A stretch of 64,000 bases of DNA. Origin: Parabacteroides sp. (GTDB lineage: Bacteria > Bacteroidota > Bacteroidia > Bacteroidales > Tannerellaceae). The stretch lies in contig DXVO01000034.1 of the NCBI GenBank assembly GCA_019417325.1, forward strand, positions 186,001 to 250,000, given 5' to 3'. The notes beneath the pieces were generated by a model. That model made no database searches. It was not told the DNA's origin and was given only the letters and a program-made list of their open reading frames with translations. The stretch's first letter is position 1, and every line of letters starts with the position of its first letter. This document shows, in pieces, positions 52,862 through 61,217 of the stretch. A program made the position numbers and the translations under genes.

Positions 52862-54193
52862 ATGAATGGAAAACTATTAATTTTACTGACAATAATCTTA
52901 TTCTTTGTCTCCGGATGCGACAAGGAAGAGGTTGATCCGGTAAACACAGCCATATTAGAGGTTTCGGATTCTTCATTTGACAGTATAAGCGAAAAAGGCT
53001 CCAAGCAAATTGTACATATCACATGCGATACAACATGGACAGCAACCTGCAACACGACTTGGTGTACACCCAATCCGGCAACAGGCACAAACAACCAGAC
53101 TATATCTATTACCATTGATGAGAACAAGACATACACGGCAAGAACGGCAACCATAACTATCACTTCAGACAAAGCTCAGAAAAAAAGGATAAGGATAGAC
53201 CAGAATGCCGCAAAAGAGCCGGCTCCGGAACCGGATATGGTGACAGTTTACAAGTTGCCCGTAATCTTCCATATTCTCTATAAAGATAAAACAGACAGGG
53301 AGCAATATATCGATAAAGGACGATTAAAAGAGATACTGGATAAAGTAAACCAAAAGTACCGGAACTCAACCAACAGTATAGATATAAAAATCGAATTTGT
53401 ATTAGCTACAGAAACTCCAGACGGCAAGCTACTGGAGGAACCGGGGGTAGAACGTATTCCATGGACGAGAACTTATCCCATAGATTGCGACCTTTTCATG
53501 AATGACACAAGAGGTACTTACAACGATTTGCTATGGGACCCAAACTTATTTATCAATATCATGGTTTATAAATTCCTTCCAAGCAGCACACAACAAACAA
53601 AAAGTGATGTAACAGGTATTTCTCATTTACCTTATACCACATCCCAATTTCCGCTGGATGGGCTTATGATTTCTTCCTATTCATATATGACATTGAGCAA
53701 TTTAAAATACCCTCACTGTGTGTCCATCAACAGCTCTTACATATACAACCAAAGCACAGAGAGTAAACATGATCAGGCAGACATAAATGTAACATTGGCC
53801 CATGAACTGGGACATTATCTCGGGCTATTTCATGTATTTACAGAAGAAGCAGGAGCAATGAAGGACTATTGTAAAGACACGGATTATTGTAAAGATACTC
53901 CAACCTACAACCGACCGAAATATATAGAATGGTATATAAACACCGCCATGCAATCCTCTCACGATTGGACCTATTATACACAGCGGACAGATTGTAATAG
54001 CAAAACCTATACATCCTACAATATCATGGATTATTCGTTCGGATACACCAACCAGTTTACAGAAGAGCAATGCAAACGTATCCGCTACGTATTAAACTTC
54101 AGCCCGCTAATACCAGGAGCCCAGAAAGGGATAACCAAATCAACAGACACCCCAGACAAGCCTTTGGACCTTCCGGTACGCGCAATTAAATAA
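52862..54193 (+). CDS. BACON-domain zinc metalloproteinase lipoprotein (BF0631-like)
   Basis: A 443-residue lipoprotein (lipobox VSGC near residue 19). A BACON domain (~33-115; TTWTATCNTTWCTPNP) precedes a pappalysin/M43-like metalloprotease: zinc-binding HELGHYLGLFH near residue 318 and Met-turn YNIMDYSFGY. It is probably anchored in the outer membrane and degrades host or dietary protein. Several CK(D/x) repeats (KDYCKDTDYCKDTPTYN) follow the zinc site. It is a single gene with its own promoter region and is not part of the ybeY transcript by spacing alone. Confidence 0.92.
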   Translation: MNGKLLILLTIILFFVSGCDKEEVDPVNTAILEVSDSSFDSISEKGSKQIVHITCDTTWTATCNTTWCTPNPATGTNNQTISITIDENKTYTARTATITITSDKAQKKRIRIDQNAAKEPAPEPDMVTVYKLPVIFHILYKDKTDREQYIDKGRLKEILDKVNQKYRNSTNSIDIKIEFVLATETPDGKLLEEPGVERIPWTRTYPIDCDLFMNDTRGTYNDLLWDPNLFINIMVYKFLPSSTQQTKSDVTGISHLPYTTSQFPLDGLMISSYSYMTLSNLKYPHCVSINSSYIYNQSTESKHDQADINVTLAHELGHYLGLFHVFTEEAGAMKDYCKDTDYCKDTPTYNRPKYIEWYINTAMQSSHDWTYYTQRTDCNSKTYTSYNIMDYSFGYTNQFTEEQCKRIRYVLNFSPLIPGAQKGITKSTDTPDKPLDLPVRAIK

Positions 54194-54250
54194 CCGGATC
54201 CTATTTGTTTAAAAGTCATAACCAATGATGACTGAATGCAAGAGTGTGAT

Positions 54251-54258
54251 TATCTTTG
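54251..54258 (+). promoter_or_regulatory. -7 promoter box for mnmG
   Basis: TATCTTTG matches TAnnTTTG, 27 bases before the mnmG ATG. Confidence 0.55.
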
Positions 54259-54284
54259 CAAAAGAAACAAAGAGATAATAGACA

Positions 54285-56162
54285 ATGACTTTCAATTACG
54301 ATGTAATCGTGGTAGGTGCCGGACATGCTGGCTGTGAAGCAGCAGCAGCTTCTGCCAATCTAGGCTCAAAGACACTCCTCATAACAATGGATATGAACAA
54401 GATTGCACAAATGAGTTGCAATCCGGCCGTTGGTGGTATAGCCAAAGGACAAATTGTTCGCGAAATCGATGCATTAGGAGGATATATGGGAATTGTAACA
54501 GACCATACGGCCATTCAGTTCCGTATGTTAAACCGTAGCAAAGGCCCCGCCATGTGGAGCCCGCGTGCTCAAAGCGACCGTGCTCGTTTTATAGATTGCT
54601 GGCGGGGGATACTCGAACATATGCCCAACCTGTACATCTGGCAAGATACCGTGCATGAGCTATTACTCGATGGGAACGTTGTTTGCGGAGTTAAAACCGG
54701 CATGAATGTAGAGTTCCGTGCCAAATGTGTCGTACTGACAAACGGTACATTCCTGAATGGCTTACTCCATATCGGACGTACACAGATACGTGGAGGACGT
54801 ATTTCAGAACCGGCAGCAACGGGATTAACGGAACAATTGGTTTCATTAGGCATACGTTCCGAACGAATGAAGACAGGAACACCAGTACGTATAGACGGAC
54901 GTAGCGTTCATTTCGATGAAATGGTAGAACAACCGGGCGAGAACGATTTCCATAAGTTTTCTTATATGGACACCTCGCATCGCGTATTAAAACAATTGAG
55001 TTGTTGGTCTGCTTTTACAAATGAAGCCTGCCATGAAATATTACGCCAGGGCCTCCCCGACTCTCCGCTTTATAATGGACAAATTAAAAGTATCGGACCA
55101 CGTTATTGCCCAAGCATAGAAACAAAAATCGTAACATTCGCCGATAAGCCGCAACATCAGTTATTTCTTGAACCGGAAGGCGAAACCACAGAGGAATATT
55201 ATTTGAACGGTTTCTCCTCTTCCCTCCCCTTGGATATACAAATTCGTGCTCTACAGGCTATACCGGCATTCCGCGACGTACAAATATATCGTCCCGGCTA
55301 TGCAATCGAATATGATTTTTTCGACCCGACACAACTAAATCACAATCTGGAGACCAAACAAATCCGCAACCTATTCTTTGCCGGACAGATTAATGGGACA
55401 ACCGGTTACGAAGAAGCAGGAGGTCAAGGCATCATTGCCGGAATAAATGCACATATAAACTGCCACGGCGGAGAAGCATTTATATTGGGACGCGATGAAG
55501 CCTATATCGGAGTCTTAATCGATGATTTGGTAACAAAAGGAGTAGATGAACCTTACCGTATGTTTACATCCCGTGCCGAATACCGTATTCTACTCCGGCA
55601 AGATGATGCGGATATGCGTCTTACAGAAAAGTCTTACCGGTTAGGTTTGGCTAAACAAGATCGCTACGATTTATTGAATGAAAAGAAAGGAAGCCGTGAC
55701 GCCATTATTTCTTTCGCAGAAAATTATTCCGTAAAGCCGCAATATATAAATAGTGGATTGGAAGCATTAGGAACTACCCCACTCGCTCATGGATGCAAAC
55801 TGCTCGATTTGATATTCCGTCCTCAAGTCACACTTGAAAATATGTCGGAATTAGTTCCTGCACTTCGGGCTGAATTAGACAAAGTACCAGCTTCACGCAA
55901 GGAAGAAATTATCGAAGCTGCAGAAATCCTAATGAAGTATAGTGGGTATATCAAACGTGAACAAATCATAGCAGACAAGATAAACCGTTTGGAAAATATC
56001 CATATCAAAGGCAAGTTTGATTACAACTCAATTCAGTCTTTATCAACCGAAGCGCGCCAGAAATTAACCCGGATTGATCCGGAAACGATTGCACAGGCAA
56101 GCCGTATTCCGGGTATTTCACCCAGCGATATAAATATCCTGCTGGTGCTTCTCGGGAGATAA
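54285..56162 (+). CDS. mnmG: tRNA uridine-5-carboxymethylaminomethyl modification enzyme MnmG (GidA)
   Basis: A 625-residue FAD protein that, with MnmE, places the cmnm5 group at U34 of tRNAs. FAD-binding motif VVGAGHAGCEAA near residue 11, PAVGGIAKGQIVREIDALGG, GLTEQLVSLGIRSERMKTGTP, TGYEEAGGQGIIAG, and the C-terminal GIDA-associated helices (GISPSDINILLVLLG). Full length for the family. A parS-like palindrome follows the stop codon, consistent with mnmG often lying near the replication origin. Confidence 0.97.
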   Translation: MTFNYDVIVVGAGHAGCEAAAASANLGSKTLLITMDMNKIAQMSCNPAVGGIAKGQIVREIDALGGYMGIVTDHTAIQFRMLNRSKGPAMWSPRAQSDRARFIDCWRGILEHMPNLYIWQDTVHELLLDGNVVCGVKTGMNVEFRAKCVVLTNGTFLNGLLHIGRTQIRGGRISEPAATGLTEQLVSLGIRSERMKTGTPVRIDGRSVHFDEMVEQPGENDFHKFSYMDTSHRVLKQLSCWSAFTNEACHEILRQGLPDSPLYNGQIKSIGPRYCPSIETKIVTFADKPQHQLFLEPEGETTEEYYLNGFSSSLPLDIQIRALQAIPAFRDVQIYRPGYAIEYDFFDPTQLNHNLETKQIRNLFFAGQINGTTGYEEAGGQGIIAGINAHINCHGGEAFILGRDEAYIGVLIDDLVTKGVDEPYRMFTSRAEYRILLRQDDADMRLTEKSYRLGLAKQDRYDLLNEKKGSRDAIISFAENYSVKPQYINSGLEALGTTPLAHGCKLLDLIFRPQVTLENMSELVPALRAELDKVPASRKEEIIEAAEILMKYSGYIKREQIIADKINRLENIHIKGKFDYNSIQSLSTEARQKLTRIDPETIAQASRIPGISPSDINILLVLLGR

Positions 56163-56171
56163 AATCCAAAA

Positions 56172-56187
56172 TGTTCCACGTGAAACA
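56172..56187. promoter_or_regulatory. Chromosomal parS-like ParB-binding site
   Basis: TGTTCCACGTGAAACA matches the bacterial parS consensus TGTTnCACGTGAAACA at every defined position. The palindrome extends to 56169-56190 with one mismatched pair. It lies in the 81-base gap between mnmG and uvrC. ParB loaded here would organise and segregate the origin region. No parA/parB genes are in the window. Confidence 0.85.
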
Positions 56188-56243
56188 TTTACTTTAATAG
56201 AAATAAGCTAAAACACTGGGAATAGGAAGGAAACATACAAAAG

Positions 56244-58052
56244 ATGCCTACAGAAAAAGACGAACATATAAAAACAATCCTTTCCGTCATACCGGAGAAG
56301 CCTGGCTGTTACCAATACTTTGATGAACAGGGAACCATCATCTATGTTGGCAAGGCAAAGAATCTGAAACGACGTGTTTCCTCCTACTTTAACAAAGAAC
56401 ACGACAGCAAAAAAACACGTGTGCTGGTAAAGCAAATCCGAGACATTAAATACATTGTTGTCGATACCGAAGAAGATGCTCTTTTATTAGAGAACAATCT
56501 GATTAAACAATACCGCCCACGCTACAACGTATTACTGAAGGACGACAAGACCTATCCTTCCATCATTGTAAAAAACGAATATTTTCCACGCGTTTTTCAA
56601 ACGCGTAATATCGTTCGTGACGGTTCGCAATACTACGGGCCCTACCCTTCCCTATATACGGCAAAAGTCATGCTTCAAATGCTGAAAGATTTATATCCGA
56701 TACGAACCTGCAAACTGCCGCTTACTCCGGAAACAATTTCAGAAGGAAGATATAAAATTTGCCTGGAATATCACATCAAACGATGTAAAGGTCCATGTGA
56801 AGGATTGCAAACATTGGAAGAATACCAACAGAATATCTCTGAAATAAAAGAAATACTCCGGGGGAATATTTCGCAGATTAGTAAACATCTTTATGAACAG
56901 ATGCAAACACTTGCCGGAGAATTACGTTTTGAGGAAGCACAGAAAATCAAAGAAAAATACGAAGTAATCGAAAATTACCGTTCCAAGTCGACGGTGGTTA
57001 CCCCCATGCTGCATAATATAGATGTATTTTCAATTGCAGAAAATGAAAATTCGGCATATATCAACTATATGCATATCGGCAATGGGGCGATTGTACAGGC
57101 ATATACTTTCGAATACAAAAAACGCTTGGATGAAACAAAAGAAGAATTATTGAGCCTTGGCATTATTGAAATGAGAAACCGGTTCAAAAGCACAGCGCGG
57201 GAAATTATTACTCCTTTCGCTCTGGATATGGAACTGGAGAATGTCTCTTTTACAGTCCCGCAACGGGGAGATAAACGGAAATTGATCGAATTATCCGAAA
57301 TGAATGTAAAGCAGTACAAGGTCGATAAATTAAAACAGGCGGAAAAGCTCAATCCGGAACAACGGAGCACTCGTCTTTTAAAAGAAATCCAGGATACGCT
57401 GCATCTGCCTAAACTCCCTGTCCATATCGAATGTTTCGACAACTCCAATATACAGGGAAGTGATGCGGTAGCTGCGTGTGTTGTTTTTAAAATGGCGAAA
57501 CCATCGAAAAAGGATTACCGGAAATACAATATAAAAACAGTAGTTGGACCCGATGACTACGCCTCCATGAAAGAAGTGGTACGCCGGCGGTACCAGCGTG
57601 CCATCGAAGAAGACTCTCCCCTGCCCGACCTGTTGATTACAGATGGAGGAAAAGGACAAATGGAGGTTGTACGCGAAGTTATCCAGGACGAACTTCATCT
57701 GGATATCCCGATTGCCGGTCTGGCGAAAGACGGAAAGCACCGGACTTCGGAACTCCTGTTCGGGTTTCCTCCCGAAACAATCGGAATGCCGATACAAAGT
57801 TTCATGTTCAAATTCTTTACGCAGATACAGGATGAAGTTCATCGCTTTGCCATCGCTTTCCACAAAGACAAACGAAGCAAGAACCAGACAAAATCAGAAT
57901 TAGACGAGATAAAAGGAATCGGAGAAAAGACAAAAACAGTACTTTTACGCCATTTTAAGAGCGTAAAACGAATACGCGAGGCGAGCTTCGACGAACTGAA
58001 AGAAATTATCGGAGAAGCCAAAACAAAGGCATTATTAAATGGTTTAAAATAA
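56244..58052 (+). CDS. uvrC: Excinuclease ABC subunit UvrC
   Basis: A 602-residue nucleotide-excision-repair nuclease. N-terminal GIY-YIG domain (PGCYQYFDEQGTIIYVGKAKNLKRRVSSYF), UVR motif near 200-235, the C-terminal RNase H-like endonuclease (IECFDNSNIQGSDAVAACVVF, LLITDGGKGQ, HRFAIAFH) and a final helix-hairpin-helix pair (IKGIGEKTKTVLLRHFKSVKRI). It cuts both sides of the lesion in the UvrB complex. The dtd gene starts 5 bases later. Confidence 0.97.
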   Translation: MPTEKDEHIKTILSVIPEKPGCYQYFDEQGTIIYVGKAKNLKRRVSSYFNKEHDSKKTRVLVKQIRDIKYIVVDTEEDALLLENNLIKQYRPRYNVLLKDDKTYPSIIVKNEYFPRVFQTRNIVRDGSQYYGPYPSLYTAKVMLQMLKDLYPIRTCKLPLTPETISEGRYKICLEYHIKRCKGPCEGLQTLEEYQQNISEIKEILRGNISQISKHLYEQMQTLAGELRFEEAQKIKEKYEVIENYRSKSTVVTPMLHNIDVFSIAENENSAYINYMHIGNGAIVQAYTFEYKKRLDETKEELLSLGIIEMRNRFKSTAREIITPFALDMELENVSFTVPQRGDKRKLIELSEMNVKQYKVDKLKQAEKLNPEQRSTRLLKEIQDTLHLPKLPVHIECFDNSNIQGSDAVAACVVFKMAKPSKKDYRKYNIKTVVGPDDYASMKEVVRRRYQRAIEEDSPLPDLLITDGGKGQMEVVREVIQDELHLDIPIAGLAKDGKHRTSELLFGFPPETIGMPIQSFMFKFFTQIQDEVHRFAIAFHKDKRSKNQTKSELDEIKGIGEKTKTVLLRHFKSVKRIREASFDELKEIIGEAKTKALLNGLK

Positions 58053-58056
58053 AAAT

Positions 58057-58509
58057 ATGAGAACAGTTACACAACGGGTACAGTATGCCTCCGTGACCAT
58101 CGACGGGGAAGTGAAATCGAAAATTGGGAACGGACTGCTTGTGTTGGTGGGTATCGAAGACCGGGATACACAAGAAGATATTGAATGGCTATGCAAAAAG
58201 ATTGCTAATCTACGTATTTTTGACGATGAAAACGGAGTTATGAACCGGTCTGTAATTGATGCGGGCGGAGAGGTTATGGTTGTTAGCCAGTTCACTCTTC
58301 ACGCTTCTACAAAGAAAGGGAACCGTCCCTCCTACATTCATGCTTCCAAACCGGATTTTGCCATTCCTATGTATGAAGCATTCTGTGCAGAAATGGGTTT
58401 ACAGATAGGAAAAGAGGTAGCAACCGGAACTTTCGGGGCTGATATGAAAATAGAATTATTGAATGACGGGCCGGTTACAATTCTAATCGACTCGCAAAAT
58501 AAAGAATAA
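58057..58509 (+). CDS. dtd: D-aminoacyl-tRNA deacylase
   Basis: A 150-residue enzyme that hydrolyses D-amino acids wrongly attached to tRNA. It shows the DTD hallmarks MRTVTQRVQYASVTIDGE, GLLVLVGIEDRD, VSQFTLHAS (SQFTL motif) and KKGNRPSYIHASKP ending in the GADMKIELLNDGPVTILID strand. Standard length. It sits between uvrC and mazG with gaps of 5 and 2 bases, in one operon. Confidence 0.96.
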   Translation: MRTVTQRVQYASVTIDGEVKSKIGNGLLVLVGIEDRDTQEDIEWLCKKIANLRIFDDENGVMNRSVIDAGGEVMVVSQFTLHASTKKGNRPSYIHASKPDFAIPMYEAFCAEMGLQIGKEVATGTFGADMKIELLNDGPVTILIDSQNKE

Positions 58510-58511
58510 CG

Positions 58512-58844
58512 ATGGCTGATATTACCTTACAACAAGCTCAGGAAAAAGTGGACAATTGGATTAAAACCTATGGTGTCCGCTACTTCAACGAGCTTACCAA
58601 TATGACTATCCTGACTGAAGAAGTGGGCGAACTGGCACGTATCATGGCACGTACCTATGGCGAACAATCATTCAAGGAAAGTGACAAAAATCGCGATTTG
58701 GGCGATGAAATGGCAGATGTTCTTTGGGTACTGCTCTGTTTGGCAAACCAGACAGGCGTAGACCTTACAACGGCTTTTGAAAAGAACCTGCAAAAGAAAA
58801 CCAACCGGGATAAAGAACGACATATAAACAATCAAAAATTATAA
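58512..58844 (+). CDS. MazG-like nucleotide pyrophosphohydrolase
   Basis: A 110-residue all-alpha NTP pyrophosphatase: LTEEVGELARIMARTYG (EExxE) and LGDEMADVLWVLLCLANQTGVDL (ExxD) are the metal-binding helices. It removes non-canonical or excess NTPs. Single-domain form, shorter than E. coli MazG, as is common. Located between dtd and deoC with gaps of 2 and 4 bases. Confidence 0.92.
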   Translation: MADITLQQAQEKVDNWIKTYGVRYFNELTNMTILTEEVGELARIMARTYGEQSFKESDKNRDLGDEMADVLWVLLCLANQTGVDLTTAFEKNLQKKTNRDKERHINNQKL

Positions 58845-58848
58845 AACA

Positions 58849-59778
58849 ATGGTACACGAACATGAACATGACTGCAATTGCGGGCATGACCATCATCACG
58901 AAGAAGAACATCATACAGATAAATATCATGATGCTTTCGGCAAATTTGAACATCCAGGAAGTGCTGAACAAGTAGCAGGAAAAGTACAAGCTATCCTTGA
59001 AAAACATGAGAAGGAAAACTTCACCCCTGAAGTTTTAAAGCAGATTCACGGCTGTATCGACCTCACCTCCCTCACCAGCATCGATACAAAAGAGAGCATC
59101 TGGAAACTGGTGGATAAAGTGAACGATTTTGAAGGCACACGCCCTGATATCCCAAATGTAGCAGCTATCTGCACCTATCCTTTGTTTGTTGAAACAGTGA
59201 AGCAGGCACTTACCGCACAGGATGTAAAGATAGCCTCTGTTGCCGCAGGCTTCCCTTCTTCACAGACCTTTGTGGAAGTAAAAATAGCAGAAACAGCAAT
59301 GGCTGTTATGCAGGGAGCCGATGAAATCGATGTTGTAATGAACCTGGGCTATTTTATGGAAGACAATTTTGAAGAGATAGCTGAAGAACTTCAGGAAATA
59401 AAAGAAAGCTGTCGCGAAGCTAAATTGAAAGTCATTCTGGAAACGGGTGCATTGGCAGTACCGGAAAATATCCAACGTGCCGCCATCCTTGCCCTTTATT
59501 CCGGTGCAGATTTTATCAAAACATCTACAGGGAAAGGATATCCCGGAGCAACTCCGGAAGCAGTCTATACCCTATGCCAAGTGATAAAAACATACCATTC
59601 CATCGCCGGACGCAAAGTAGGTATCAAAATTTCAGGCGGAGTACGGACAGCCGAACAAGCCGTTACTTATTATACAATCGTAAAAGAGGTTCTGGACAAA
59701 GACTGGCTGAATAAAGAATTGTTCCGTATCGGAGCGAGCAGTCTGGTTGAAGACATCGAAAAACGATTCGGCGAATAA
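58849..59778 (+). CDS. deoC: Deoxyribose-phosphate aldolase with His-rich N-terminal extension
   Basis: A 309-residue class I aldolase (deoxyribose 5-phosphate to glyceraldehyde 3-phosphate and acetaldehyde). The TIM barrel starts near residue 60: ICTYPLFVE, VAAGFPSSQT, GADEIDVVMNLG, KVILETGAL, and the Schiff-base lysine in FIKTSTGKG. K in GIKISGGVRT is also present. The first ~25 residues hold about ten histidines with two cysteines and many acids, and are not part of the fold. Such a stretch can bind Zn or Ni; its role here is unknown. Last gene of the uvrC-dtd-mazG-deoC operon. Confidence 0.94.
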   Translation: MVHEHEHDCNCGHDHHHEEEHHTDKYHDAFGKFEHPGSAEQVAGKVQAILEKHEKENFTPEVLKQIHGCIDLTSLTSIDTKESIWKLVDKVNDFEGTRPDIPNVAAICTYPLFVETVKQALTAQDVKIASVAAGFPSSQTFVEVKIAETAMAVMQGADEIDVVMNLGYFMEDNFEEIAEELQEIKESCREAKLKVILETGALAVPENIQRAAILALYSGADFIKTSTGKGYPGATPEAVYTLCQVIKTYHSIAGRKVGIKISGGVRTAEQAVTYYTIVKEVLDKDWLNKELFRIGASSLVEDIEKRFGE

Positions 59779-59868
59779 TCGGAAACCTAAGCGCCTATTC
59801 AGTACAAAGCAAAAGATTAATTGCGGAAAGAAAGAGAGAATAGGCAGGAAAGCCCAGATTTTCATGCA

Positions 59869-59899
59869 GTTCAGCCCCCCATTCGAAGGGGATTGAAAC
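59869..59899 (+). repeat. Isolated CRISPR-repeat-like sequence
   Basis: A 31-base stretch beginning GTTCAGCC, with a C4/G4 stem, and ending GGGGATTGAAAC, the 3' end typical of type I/III CRISPR repeats. There is only one copy and no cas gene, so it is not an array. It is followed by a GC-rich block that can fold (TTGAAACCCG near 59893 with CGGGTCTCAA near 59926). An 8-bp inverted repeat GCCTATTC/GAATAGGC surrounds the region just upstream (59794-59846). A short terminator or decayed element is equally possible. Confidence 0.3.
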
Positions 59900-59942
59900 C
59901 CGGGTCCCGAGACCTCTCAGATGCGGGTCTCAAGAGATAAAA

Positions 59943-59972
59943 TATATTATCTTTTTGAAGATAAGTAATATA
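59943..59972. terminator. Probable terminator hairpin between deoC and the prenyl synthase
   Basis: An AT-rich inverted repeat (ATATTATCTT / AAGATAAGTAATAT, one bulge) with a 4-base loop. It lies between two convergent genes and may stop either. It is one part of the 364-base gene-free stretch 59779-60142. Confidence 0.45.
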
Positions 59973-60007
59973 CCTTATAAAAAAGGCTTACTTACTTTAG
60001 CAGAATA

Positions 60008-60100
60008 AATGATAGTATGATAGTAGTAAAAAAGAAACTGTCATACTATCATTCGTTTGAGAACTAACTGTTTATCTCTGCAAATGATGGTATGACAGTA
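60008..60100. repeat. Three copies of an 18-bp repeat, alternating orientation
   Basis: Copies close to AATGATAGTATGACAGTA lie at 60008-60025 (plus), 60036-60053 (minus) and 60083-60100 (plus). The first two form a hairpin with a perfect 13-bp stem. The gene-free region 59779-60142 between deoC and the prenyl synthase consists largely of such inverted repeats. Confidence 0.7.
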
Positions 60101-60142
60101 TAATATAAAAATTATTTTCAGAAATTAATCGGGGAAATGTTA

Positions 60143-61117
60143 TTACTTGCTCCGTTTTACAATATAATCAGCAAGCAGCAACAAGGCTTCCTGTGCCTCT
60201 GAAGGTGGCAATGTCCGAAGCACTTCCATCGCCTTATCATGATACGCTTCCATCCGCATCTCTGCATATTCGATGCCGCCATTTGCTTTGGCAAAGTCTA
60301 TCAGCAAATCGATGTTCTCAACAGAAAAATCTTTTTCTTTAATAATCCGCAAGCAACGGCCTGCCTCTTCTCTCCTCCCCTCACGAAGGGCAAATAACAA
60401 TGGAAGTGTTATTTTTCCTTCCCGGATATCGTTCCCGGTCGGCTTGCCTATATTCGCTTCTTTAAAATAATCGAATATATCGTCTTTTATCTGGAAAGCA
60501 AAACCTAAATATTCTCCGAATTCACGGCACTTATCAATAAGTTCATCGGAAGCGCCAGATGAAATGGCACCGATTTCCGTACAAGCAGATAGCAACATTG
60601 CAGTCTTCTTACGAATTACCTGCATATAACATGCTTCATCCAAAATACTTTCTTCTGCTGTTTCCAGCTGTTTGATTTCACCTTCGGACAAATCCCGTCC
60701 GAGATTCGAAACGATGCCGATAATTCGCAAATTACCGGTACGGATAGAGCGGATTAATGCAGTAGACAGTACATAGTCGCCTACCAACACAGATATACGG
60801 TTATCAAATATGGCATTTAGAGAGGGAAGACCACGACGTTGTTTCGTCTCATCTATCACATCATCATGGATAAGCGTCGCTGTATGGAGCAGCTCCAACA
60901 GAACAGCCGAATTGATCGTATCATTTGTAACCTGGCCACACATTTTAGCCGTAAGAAGAACCAACAAGGGGCGAACATGCTTCCCTGTTGCATTCAGTAT
61001 TTGATCTATGGCTGCCTGTAACCGGCGAGTCTCACTCCTAAGTGAAGCATCAAACTCATCATTGAAACGTCGAAATTCCTCAGAAACCGCTTCCTCTATT
61101 TTTCTTCTATTATCCAT
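60143..61117 (-). CDS. Polyprenyl diphosphate synthase (long-chain trans-prenyltransferase)
   Basis: A 324-residue isoprenoid chain-elongation enzyme. First Asp-rich motif LIHDDVIDE and second motif QIKDDIFDYF bind Mg-diphosphate; GKHVRPLLVLLTA and KKTAMLLSACTEIGA are also typical. It probably makes the octaprenyl-type side chain of menaquinone. An in-frame TTG at 61147 would add ten residues with no family character and would overlap the promoter region; the ATG at 61117 is chosen. It is divergent from polA. Confidence 0.95.
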   Translation of the reverse strand: MDNRRKIEEAVSEEFRRFNDEFDASLRSETRRLQAAIDQILNATGKHVRPLLVLLTAKMCGQVTNDTINSAVLLELLHTATLIHDDVIDETKQRRGLPSLNAIFDNRISVLVGDYVLSTALIRSIRTGNLRIIGIVSNLGRDLSEGEIKQLETAEESILDEACYMQVIRKKTAMLLSACTEIGAISSGASDELIDKCREFGEYLGFAFQIKDDIFDYFKEANIGKPTGNDIREGKITLPLLFALREGRREEAGRCLRIIKEKDFSVENIDLLIDFAKANGGIEYAEMRMEAYHDKAMEVLRTLPPSEAQEALLLLADYIVKRSK

Positions 61118-61135
61118 AATAAATCCAAAGATGCG

Positions 61136-61143
61136 CAAAAGTA
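61136..61143 (-). promoter_or_regulatory. -7 promoter box for the prenyl synthase
   Basis: Minus-strand TACTTTTG matches TAnnTTTG and lies 18 bases before the ATG at 61117, which supports that start over the upstream TTG. Confidence 0.5.
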
Positions 61144-61217
61144 ACAAAAACTATCGAGTAAGCGAGTTTTTTCGTACATTTACCGACAAATGTCACACTA
61201 AAAACGTGTTAAAAGCA

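Noticed and set aside
57378..57863. 161-codon minus-strand ORF
   Set aside because: Antisense to the C-terminal nuclease region of uvrC, which is intact.
59869..59930. CRISPR array
   Set aside because: Only one repeat-like unit, no spacers and no cas genes, so an array is not called; it is kept only as an orphan repeat-like sequence.
59880..59940. Degenerate tRNA gene on the minus strand
   Set aside because: A GGGTTTCAATCCC-like segment recalls a T-arm, but no acceptor stem, D-arm or anticodon stem can be assembled.
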